Below the pieces are notes generated by a model, which was not told where the DNA came from, made no database searches, and saw only the letters and a program-made list of their open reading frames with translations. A stretch of DNA of 64,000 nucleotides from assembly GCA_951230915.1 (NCBI GenBank), contig OX579642.1, positions 13,785,702 through 13,849,701 of the forward strand. Direction: 5' to 3'. Shown here in pieces: positions 54,694 to 64,000 of this stretch. Source of the stretch: Antitrichia curtipendula. Lineage: Eukaryota > Streptophyta > Bryopsida > Hypnales > Leucodontaceae. A program made the position numbers and the translations under genes. Within the stretch, counting starts at the first letter, position 1. The number at the start of each line of letters is the position of its first letter.

Positions 54694-56460
54694 TTAATGC
54701 CATCCTCCCTTGCCACCACCACTCCCCTTGCCTCCGCCCACACAACAGCTCTTGCTCCTCTCCCACCTCCATCCGCTCTTGCACGACTGCGACTCACATC
54801 TCCCATAACTGCCAAACCACAACAGCAAATACTCGTTCAGGTAAGACGTTTCAAACAAGGAGCAAGACGAGCTGAAAACTTCAGGCTCACGTGAACAATG
54901 TGCAGAAGAAATTTAGGAAACTTACGTGCACTTGGCTTCACCGCCGGCGTACTTGGGTGTGGGACACTTGCTGCCGCATCGTCCACAATTGTAGACATCA
55001 GTGGCCTGCTGACTCTCGCACCCATTCTTCCAGCTCCAGTCGCAGTTGTTAAACCCAGGCTTGCAAGCATACACACACTTCCCAAACACGCACTTGCTCC
55101 ACACGTTCGGAAGCGTCTTGCATTGCACACCACAAGCACCACAGTTGTTGGGGTCAGAGCTGCAGTAGCCCTCACACCCATTCGACCAGTCGCCGTCGCA
55201 GTTGGAGAATCCGGGCTTGCAATAGTAATCGCACTTCCCGTTGTAGCATTTGGTTACTGCGTTCGGCACGTTCGGGCACTTCACCCCGCAAGCTCCGCAG
55301 TTGATTACATCAGAGAGACATGAGTTCTCACAACCGTTGGTCCAGTCGCCGTCGCAGTTGAAGAACCCGGGCTTGCATGTGTACTCGCACTGCCCGCCGT
55401 TACAGTTGGTCACTGCGTTTGGCTTATCTTCGCACTTCACACCACAAGTACCGCAGTTGTAGGTGTCGGTTTCCGTGCTGGCTTCACAACCGTTAATCCA
55501 ATCGCCGTCACAGTTGGAGTATCCGAGTTTGCAAGTATACTCGCACTTCCCCCCATTGCAGGTCGTCACAGCGTTGGGCTTATCAACACACTTCACACCA
55601 CAAGCACCGCAGTTGTTTACATCTGAGCCACAGGAACTCTCACACCCGTTGGTCCAGTCTCCGTCGCAGTTGAAGAAACCGGGTTTGCAAGTGTAAGCGC
55701 AATTACCACCAGCACATTCCGCGTCTGCATTCGCAGGCGCAATGCAGTTGTTCCCACAAGCACCGCAGTTGGACATGTCCTGACCGATGTCCGTCTCGCA
55801 CCCATTCTCCCAATTGCCGTCGCAGTTCTTCCATCCCGGCTTGCAAGTGTAAACACACTTGCCGCTGGCGCAGGTTGCTGTGGCGTAAGGTGGGGCAATG
55901 CACTTGTTGCCGCAAGAGCCGCAGTTGTTCATATCGCTGCTACCGTCGATCACGCAGCCATTCTTCCAGATGGAGTCGCAGTTCAGGAATGGCGACTTGC
56001 AAGTAAACTCGCACTTGCTCGACTTGCAGGCGGGAACAACGTTGGCACCGCAGAGGGATCCACACTTGTATCCACAGTCGCCACAGTTGTTGACGTCGGT
56101 GTTGATGTTTACTTCACAGGCATTGAGGGGCCAGTTTCCATCACAGTTCTTGTACCCTGGAGCACAAGTCCACGCCTGTGCAGCACCTGCGATATATTCA
56201 CAAGCATTACCATTAGCACATGGATTCCCAAACTAAAATCAATCACAGCACATGATCATCAAAATGCTGCAACCACGATTTTGGTCAACAACATCTCACA
56301 GCTAAAACAAAGACAAACACTACCTCTGGACAATTTCGAAATGTTCATTTCAACTCAGACATAGCTACACCAACAGCTAATTGAGAAGATTGTGAGTCAG
56401 ACGAGTACCTGCAAAGAGCAGCATCACCAATGCAGCGAAGGCATGTCGAGAATTCGCCAT
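54694..56460 (-). CDS. Secreted Cys-rich eight-repeat protein, three exons, 475 aa
   Basis: Exon 1 (56460-56409, start ATG) encodes a signal peptide MANSRHAFAALVMLLFAG and ends at CAG/GTACTC. Exon 2 (56186-54926) starts after ATATCGCAG and ends at GCAC/GTAAGT. Exon 3 (54808-54694) follows GGTTTGGCAG and ends in TAA. The joins are in frame (phases 1 and 2). After cleavage near AQA/W, the mature protein has eight copies of an approximately 46-residue repeat. The pattern is NCGxCGxxC, then CxxGxCxYxC, KPGxxNCDGDWxNGCE. Even Cys counts imply disulfide-bonded extracellular modules. A basic, Gly-rich tail (CCVGGGKGSGGGKGGWH) closes it. Similar repeats are common in secreted proteins of myxobacteria and resemble the Cys spacing of plant STIG1-like proteins; an orthologue cannot be named. 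No stops or frameshifts: probably functional. Likely role at the cell surface or wall (inference). Confidence 0.88.
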
Positions 56461-56599
56461 CGCTAAGCAACAGTCAATGCAGAACAAAGTACTGTGGAGA
56501 GTAACAGAAGGTGAGCAGTCACTGGAAGCTTCGGATCTGAACCCCTCTTCAGATTGAAGACGGAGAAAGCCACATAGAATGCCTCCACTTTGACTTCCC

Positions 56600-56605
56600 T
56601 ATATA
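56600..56605 (-). promoter_or_regulatory. Probable TATA box of the Cys-rich gene
   Basis: TATATA on the minus strand (context AGTATATAGGGAAG), about 140 bp upstream of the ATG, leaving room for a leader of roughly 110 bases. Confidence 0.6.
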
Positions 56606-57350
56606 CTAGAATTTCTACCGTCATTTCCTATCTATTTTTCCCCATTTCTGTGTGACTTTGTATCGTTGACCTCCGTTTGTTACAGCGTCACCATAGCTGG
56701 GTGTTACAAATCCGTTTTAATAGGGAGTCTTGTCAGTGGATTTTATCGCAATGAGCTGGACTAGAGCAACGTATGAAGAGCTGGTGGATAATATTTTGTA
56801 ATTTTTGAAATGGACGGTTGTTTCGCCAATGGCATCAAAGTTTCTGAAGGACGCACCATCAGGATCTGATTGATACCTGTATTTCATCAATTGAGGCAGC
56901 GTGCAGGAACATATTTGCATGTCGAGCACTTGCACTGGTTTGCTTTAAAACCAGAATCGTAAACGTTCGAGCTGCGTGTTACTTTCAAGATTCATAGACG
57001 AATGCCTTAAAAACTTCAAATTCGTTGTGCTGGCAGGATTCAGATCGCCAAATTTACAGAATTTACTCTACCAACCAAAGTTCCTCACAACTGGAGGGTG
57101 GCCTAAAAGCTTAGGACTTACCTTCCAAAGCGGTCGGTTTGGAGATATCTCCTTGAACTGAATACTTCGATCAAAATTACATGTATGGAAGGTTTTAACT
57201 AATAGTAATCGATATTGGAACTTGTGATGACATGCAGATCTCAAACGAACGTACGCCCCCTGCATTATCCTCGTGAGTCTTCGCAGGTCTAAACTTGCGG
57301 CATCAGAAAACTGTAGCCGTCCGAAACTCGGAACCCTGCCCCTATCGATC
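56606..57350. other. Upstream flank of the Cys-rich gene; no other gene seen
   Basis: Short frames on both strands without domains. It probably holds upstream promoter elements of the Cys-rich gene. Confidence 0.4.
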
Positions 57351-57558
57351 GGGGTGGATTGACCCCCTTGCTCGGCCTTACCAGGGGTGCATGAAAAAAA
57401 ATAGCCTCCTAGTTTGGGCCGCTCCAGGATATATTGTTGACTGCACTAAACAAATTTGGCGTCTCTGATCGCAAATTTGAATTCAAAATTTGCAAAAAAA
57501 ATCATGTGCAGAAAACAGGGGTTGCCCGCAGGGCCGAGCGAGGGGGTCAATCCACCCC
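57351..57558. repeat. GC-rich 27-bp inverted repeat pair around an AT-rich core
   Basis: GGGGTGGATTGACCCCC plus TTGCTCGGCC at 57351-57377 is mirrored at 57532-57558 with a single mismatch. The core (57378-57531) is AT-rich with no coding. It looks like a MITE or fold-back, but I find no clear target duplication. Confidence 0.8.
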
Positions 57559-58757
57559 GGCCCCACTATCGGGTCGTCCAGAGATTGCTTGTCACATGAA
57601 TAGCATCATATTGTTCGGTAATTCGATTTGGAAAGAAGCAAGACGAGTTCTAAATGCAGGGTCGGGGCTGGGCAAGGCTGCAAAGCTGCAAAGCTGCAAG
57701 GACAAACTTTCAAGAAATGGGAACTTTCCCAGAGAATCCTCACCAAATTTATCCCTGTCCGAGTTTTTACAGCTCTCACTTAAATGTTGCAGGATTGGTG
57801 CTCGTTCAATAATAGGCCATTGTCACAACATAGTGGCCGGAGCTACTGCGGGAGTCCAGGGGCTGAAAATGGATAGCCTCGAAAGTGGATGAGGACGTGT
57901 TGCCTGTGCCCTGTAGTGGTCGATGGTTTCACGTCGAGATCGGAATGCCATGCCACCATAGCCTACTGTGCCAGCGAGTCCAGGTCTGCATCTGCTGGAC
58001 CCTAAACTAAACCCATGCTAAACCCTGCTAAAGTCTTGCTGATCCCTGCTAAACCCTTTGTGTAGCATGGCTGATCGCACCACGTGCGTTCATTTGGCAT
58101 CACTATGGTTCCTCGGCCACTTGGTCTCCATCCACATTCATTTGTTACAGGCGTCGTTTCGTTGTTACTTGCCCGTGTTCCGAGTTCAGACTTCAGAACT
58201 ATGGCTACAGTTAGCCCAGGTTTTTCCATAGTGTGAATCCCACAGCCTTCAATTTCGAGTTTTTAGCTCAGTTGTAGACCGTGTTTCTGCAACTTGGCTC
58301 CGTGTGAAAACCAAATGTTTGATCTAGCCCTGGAGTCTGGATGAGAGTTACTGGCGTAAGCTTCATGGACTTGCTAGAGTAACTGCAAGACTGCAACTAC
58401 CATTACGCGGAGAATAGATGGCGCCATCCAAACATGGATCCCAGATTTAGTGGGAAGAATTGTCAGAACTTTACCGGGATAGAATAGAGGGACCTAGTTA
58501 CATTACTGGATGGAGGCATATACAAATGGGATTGCTGAATCTCAAAAAGGTCGACCTAATTAGTGCCTTTTCTTCCATGACTTGCTTCAAGGTAGACAGG
58601 GGCCAAAGTCTCAGCCTCCTCCAGCGTCATATTCTGCAAGAATTGAAGGACATGCTTCCGAATAGAACTCCACAAAACGGAAATCTCTGTACAGGCTACA
58701 CAGGAGCTCGACCGTCCAGATGATCGATCATCCATCTCAGAGTTCTGGAAGTTAGTA
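57559..58757. other. No gene recognised
   Basis: An uninterrupted frame at 57434-57892 spans the GC-rich repeat and shows no domain. A short run of TGCTAAACCC/TGCTAAAGTC-like units lies at about 58015-58055. Confidence 0.4.
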
Positions 58758-59180
58758 AGGTAAACCAGCCCATTGTGGTCAGAATTTCGAATTTGCCCTT
58801 ATGCCATTGCTGAAAATTTTCAAATTTTTTCTCACTCAAAGATAAGTGTGAGAAATTGTGAGAGCAATTGAAATTTTATTTTCAGACAAAGTGTGAATTA
58901 GTTATGTATTTTTGAAGTGATCTTCCCAACATGGTCTACAGGCTGCCCCATAACCAACAAAAAGTGTATCCAATATGCTCATCTTAATCACCTAAAGTGG
59001 TCACAATAATTTCTAATGTGGAATGTCATAAAAAGTCTTTTCCTACAATGATTTACACTGAAAAAATTGGGTGTCCCTAATGAGGTCACTAATCACTCCA
59101 TAGGTGTTAGGTTAGATATTGATTGTAGTCTGAAAAACCATCATGGGGTTATGAGGTGACCACAATGGGCTGGTTTACCT
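58758..59180. mobile_element. TA-flanked MITE, copy 3 of 3
   Basis: Inverted ends AGGTAAACCAGCCCATTGTG (58758-58777) and its complement at 59161-59180, flanked by TA on both sides (58756-58757 and 59181-59182). The interior matches 34795-35261 closely and 7620-8162 more distantly. Confidence 0.9.
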
Positions 59181-59182
59181 TA

Positions 59183-62100
59183 GTGCCTCACAAAATGAAA
59201 AAAACATAGCGTTGTCAAAGTTGTGACTTGGGAGCGGATTTTACTTCTAGTTTGTTTGTTTTTATTTGATTTTAGGAAGAGCAAAACGCGATCTTCACTG
59301 GAGCGATGAGCCTTTTTACATCCACAAAAATGGATGAAACCTGTAATGTATGGATGAATTTTTTTATTCATCTAAGAAAGTGTACATTTATCCAAAATAG
59401 ATAAATATTATACCAAGATTTGGTACCATTTTGCGATTTCATCCACTAAAAAAAAAGAGCATCTCGCCAAATTTTTCCTATTAAAAAATTTCATTGCTTT
59501 TTAGCAAAAAATTGCTCAGAAGAAATCCTTAGTTAGTTTTATCTTTTTTACCTTCACTTTCCCCCAAGGTAGTGAAGGTACCTATCTAATAACAATTTTG
59601 TTGCTTTGCAAATGACAAAGAAGTGAAAGAACTAAAGGATTTCTATCACCAAAACATTGCATTATAGAATGGATAAGGTAAAATTGGATTTTAAAATTCA
59701 TTAATTTAAGAAAGAAAGAATTTATTTTATTTTTTATTTGTAAACTCAATATTTTGCTATTTTAATTTTAGAGCAACCCCAAATCATTCACTAAAAATTC
59801 TATATTTTTCAACTATGTAGCGTCGTGTATAAAGTTGGAGACATTGCACACTTGAGGCCTTGAGGGTGGTTCAGAAAGGTCATATTGGTAAGACTTTAAC
59901 ACACTTCTATTCGAAGACAGATGTAATAAACTAATCAAGTACCTATGTATACCTTAATTCCTTGGGGTTTATGACTATTATCACAAAAAAAAAACTTCAA
60001 AATCTTCTATTTCTAGTATGAAGATCTATGCTAAAAAGAAACTATTTTTGTTTGGCATCTCTTGCTATAGGATTTAGCATGAGACTTGCATGACAACTTG
60101 TAAAAAACTTTCAAAAACTTTGACTATGTAGATTGTGAGGCATTAGTATTCAATTTAAAATGTATGTATGTTTTGAAATGTATCATATTACCAATAGATC
60201 CTTTTAATTTTAAAACTTTTCACTACAAAGTTTCAAGGTTTAAATGTTCATGGTGGAGAATTAAGCTGGAAATTTAAGAAAAAAAATAACAAGAAAAAAT
60301 GATTATTTTCTTTTCTATAATGGCATACTTTAAATATCATCAAGTAGAAGAATATTCAATATGGAACTAGGTGATTGTAAGAATCACCTGCCGATTTGGA
60401 TGTATTTTGAATTGTTTTCACAATTTTTAAAATAATTTAAAATTAGAAAAATAATTTAAACAAAATATGGCTAATATATACACCTTTAAGATGAAGGCAG
60501 TCACTAAAACAAATGCATAGAAAAAATCACTAAGTAGGAGAACTTGAAAAATGCCAAATCTCAGGAAAATACATATTTAGATGGAAATTGGAAACTAAAT
60601 AAAATAAAATAGAAAATTACGTTTGTAATAATTCAATGGAGATGGTCATTCATGGAAAAAACGACGAAAATAATATTTTATATGTTTCAAAATGCAAGCA
60701 AAAACAGTTAGCTTTGTAGATTTCCACACCACAATCAACTATCTATTTTTAAAATTACTTTGTATAGTAGCCACAAGTCTATTAGAGGACTCTTTATTCA
60801 AATTTCAGCTCAAAATTTGTTTTTTTCAATACTAATTAGTACCTAAAAACCCCAAATTGACAAGTGTGACAAAAAATTGGGAGCGTTTTTTGGATAAGAT
60901 TTTTTTTTTAAGAAAGAAAAAAATAAGCCAAAGTGTATAATAGTCATGAATACCTTATCTAGATATCTTAAGTCATTTGGAATTAGAATGCAAAAGTATT
61001 GGCCAGAAAACAAATTAACACATAGAGTGTGATGCAAAATAGGATAGGCATTTCTTGCAATCCCCCAACTTATGGAAGGAGAAACTACTGAGAATTCTAA
61101 AATGGAATTGAGACATGCCAATCCAAATGGTAAAATGTTTATAGCATGTAATCTACACTCCATATACCTTTTCATTGTGAAAAATTGTAAAAATTGTATT
61201 CATAAAATAATTCAATATCATATGTTTTTATAAATCCCCACGGAGTAAGATTCTTCACAACTTTCACGTCTCTAACCTAAATGGATTGAATCAAATCTTT
61301 CCATGTAGAAATAAATATATTCTATGAGGAAAAAGAAATAAAAATATTTCAAGTTATTGCGGGGTTTCATTTATGTTCAAAATCAAGAATTTTGAGCTTA
61401 GTAGGGCATAGATTTTTTGGTAGTTGCAAGAAAGACCAAACAATTTTGGTAGCATTTTGCCAAAACTGTAGTTTCTATGCTCAATACTATGAGTACTATG
61501 AAACAAAACAATCTCAACCATTGATCTGAAAAAATTGACAGCTACTAGTACCACTAACTACTTGCAAGTACTTGAAAAGTATTATTCAAAAAAAAAGACA
61601 GTTTGTCACATAAAATAGACACAACTAGGTACAAATTAATAAGAAGAAAATCAAGAACACAACAAAAATAAAAAGTAGCCACTTGTGAAGACTTGATACT
61701 GATCACATTTCACAAAAAAATGGAAGTCAAACCCATCTTCAATGTTTAAAATTGCACATGCAAAGGAGCCCTATTTTTACAAATATAAAGGCCATAAAAT
61801 AATGTATTTCTAGATTTCCATTGATAGGCACATTGCCCTCTACTATGGAATTAGATTACAAAAGTTTTAGCTCTAGATCATTCATTTTGGCTACTCCCCA
61901 ATACTAAAAATCCTTAAAATACAAAGTGTGACAAATTAGCTAAATTGAAAAAAATTTACAGAATTTTTTTTCAATTTTTTTGAAAAAGAAAGAATCTCAT
62001 AACTTCCAAATCAGCCGTCTCCAATGGAAAAAAATTCAAGTATGTCAGCTTCATTTTCCAAAAGTTATGGCTAATGACATCTCCGTCACTCCAATTGTGA

Positions 62101-62579
62101 CGGAAAATAGTACCAATCTTTCTTGCAATCACCCTTTTCTCTTGGGCACCAATTGAAATAAATATTGTTTTACTCAAAATATTATACATTCCCTTACCTT
62201 CAATTTAAAAGAAAATCTAAGTACAAATTGACATCCTAGGAACAAACCTAAAATCCTTAAAATTCATTCCATGAATTTGAACCGGTAAATAAGGGTTAAT
62301 TAATGAGTGTGGATTGAATCAAAATTACAATTATAGATTAATATTTATTTGCAAGCAACTAGAAATCATAAGTTTTCAATTAAAAAATATATAAATATCA
62401 TTTGGGGGGAGAGTTTATAAAAAAATTTAGGTTTCCAAATCCAAGACTTAAAAACACCTTTAAGGGTTAATAGGAACATCAAATTGTCTTCAAAATCACT
62501 CAAAATCCATTTACTAAAAGTTTTGTTACTTCTCACGTTTTTCTATAGTAAATCAGTAATCCCAGTGGTCTTTGTACTT
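59183..62579. other. AT-rich repeat-derived intergenic DNA; no gene
   Basis: Long A/T runs. Short minus-strand frames (60843-61175, 61354-61554, 61971-62189) have no domain. The stretch 61020-61260 recalls the 5.9 and 18.7 kb blocks (AATGGAATTGAGACATGCCAA). No clean element ends seen. Confidence 0.5.
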
Positions 62580-63500
62580 CAAGTTGTCATCTTGTGATTG
62601 GGTCAGCTTTTTCCATTTTCCAGTGGAACAGCATTCGTTTGACATTAGGAAAAACCCTGAGCACTACCTTTAGGATTGCAAGTTACCATGTAAAATATGG
62701 TTTAAAAGTTCATTATCAGTACATGGTTCAAAAGTTATTGGATGATGTGTACTTTCTTTTTCAACCTAGGTAGTCTGGGCGGATAAAAGAAAGTCACTTT
62801 TTTAAGAAAAAAATATTGAAATTGGTTTTCTAGATTTATATATATGTGGGAAGCGTTGAGTCATTTGACCATTTTGGCATTTTCATTAATGAAGTGAAAG
62901 TTACGAGGAGTTTTAGTTAGTGGATAGTAATGGAATCTCTATTCTAAAATATATTTTGAAGTCCTTTGTCTAACTCAATTTTCAATATATTTGAAAAATA
63001 AACAAAATCATAGGATGTAGATTGTTTGTTACAATATTACAACTATTGGGATTGTCATTTTTCAATTATCTAATTAAGTTTTTTAAAATTTAGTGTTTAA
63101 AGTAGTTTCTACTTCTTTCTCCTTACTATTGTTTCAAACATGATTATGAAATTGATTTTTTTGAAATTTTTTATGTGTATTTCCAACTTATTTCTTCAAA
63201 ATATTATGAAAAGTTGCAAGTTGTAGTATCTATACATTTCTTAGTTAAATATTGGAAAAGATGAAATCGAGCCATTTAGGAAGATTTTAATCTACTTCTT
63301 TTTGAAACCTAATCATCATGATCTTGCATTTGGTAAGGTTTTTAATTCTTAAAAATTAGGAGGGTGTATTCTAACAAATTAACTAAAGGATCCTATAGTT
63401 GGATTCGCTAAAAAATATATATAGATGATGATTTAGCCTTGCTTTTGGAGACTAGTATTTTGAAGCATTTATCGCCCTCTAAACATGAAAGAACTTTAGG
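62580..63500. repeat. Dispersed AT-rich repeat family, copy at 63 kb
   Basis: Shares ordered blocks with 9938-10520 and 19262-20220: ATGGTTCAAAAGTTATTG, GTCTGGGCGG, ATTGAAATTGGTTTTCTAGA, TTGTTACAATATTACAACTA and GGATCCTATAGTTGGATTCG. It ends in a terminus-like CTTTAGGGCTTCTT. Diverged, non-coding. Confidence 0.65.
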
Positions 63501-64000
63501 GCTTCTTCTAGTCTTCCGATCCATTGTTAAATAAATTTATAATTAGAGTATTTCTTCTACCAAAGTTATATAGTTTTGGTATTGATCACTCACAGTAGAT
63601 TCTTGGATTTTCTTGTATGACTCAAAAGAAACTTTACATCACGTTAATCCAATTATAAGGGTTGGAGTTATTTCTCCGTCTATCTTTGGTCTACTTGCTA
63701 AACTCTTAAAGAGAAAGACTCTCTTTCAACATCCTTCCAAGTTGCCACAACCCAATTGTCTACTAAAGAAGGTAGACCCATTATAGAGCTCAAACCAATT
63801 GGAATCCCTAATTCAAACTCAAGTTTGCTCACTTCTATCCTAATGTAGTAATAATTGCACTTAGTGTAAAATAAGGGTTCAAGGGATTTTGGTTTGGGGC
63901 TCAAAGGATTGCACTTGGGTTGAAAAACTATCATATTAGGCATCCAAAGTATACCACTATACGACTTCTACACATGGCAAGAAGTTCATTCATTAACATG
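63501..64000. other. No gene recognised at the window edge
   Basis: A minus-strand frame at 63698-63943 has no recognisable domain and is not called. The window ends here. Confidence 0.4.

Noticed and set aside
54898..56236. Plus-strand open frames opposite the Cys-rich gene
   Set aside because: They are antisense shadows of the repetitive minus-strand coding sequence, which has a signal peptide and correct splice sites.
57434..57892. 152-codon open frame as a gene
   Set aside because: It runs through the GC-rich inverted repeat, has no recognisable domain and no supporting splice or promoter signals.

Overview
The window looks like nuclear DNA of a plant (a land plant or a streptophyte relative). 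It is AT-rich and gene-poor, genes have GT-AG introns, and there are short stretches of the plant telomere-type repeat TTTAGGG. Most of the sequence is transposable-element debris: an L1-type LINE, Ty3/gypsy gag-protease remnants, a PIF/Harbinger remnant and several MITE families. I found no tRNA, rRNA, CRISPR or bacterial-style operon. The species cannot be named from sequence alone.

Layout. 0.7-2.2 kb: decayed Ty3/gypsy gag, zinc knuckle and protease. 2.2-11.3 kb: AT-rich repeats with several well-bounded small elements (fold-back MITE, TA-flanked MITE, hAT-type MITE, truncated LINE). 11.7-14.6 kb (minus): an intact 947-codon exon for a DUF7869-like, probably transposase-type protein, whose upstream intron holds seven copies of a 21-bp palindrome. 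16-24 kb: AT-rich repeats. 24.4-24.8 kb (minus): a small unknown gene. 25.8-33.8 kb (plus): a multi-exon gene whose leader region, introns and even exons carry the same palindrome. It encodes a ParB-like domain, a methyltransferase-like domain that lacks recognisable catalytic motifs, an acidic/coiled-coil region and an FCP1/NIF-like phosphatase domain, and is now broken by stops. 34-38 kb: MITEs and a PIF/Harbinger remnant. 38.6-51.2 kb (minus): a nearly complete LINE bounded by a target-site duplication, interrupted by a 4.5-kb LTR-type insertion and a 73-bp MITE, both with exact duplications. 52.4-53.1 kb: an unrecognised broken coding region. 54.7-56.5 kb (minus): a complete three-exon gene for a secreted protein with eight Cys-rich repeats. 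57-64 kb: AT-rich repeats and one more MITE.

Most unusual is the link between a 21-bp palindrome (TTATCYTCG, three variable bases, CGARGATAA) and two otherwise unrelated genes. About 26 copies occur, concentrated in two clusters, in the leader introns of both genes, in further introns, and in a head-to-tail 21-bp array. Copies inside exons share one reading phase and encode a recurring heptapeptide. The simplest reading is that both genes belong to one large mobile element or a related pair, and that the palindrome is a binding site or tiny mobile unit. This is inference; the motif and its distribution are directly visible.
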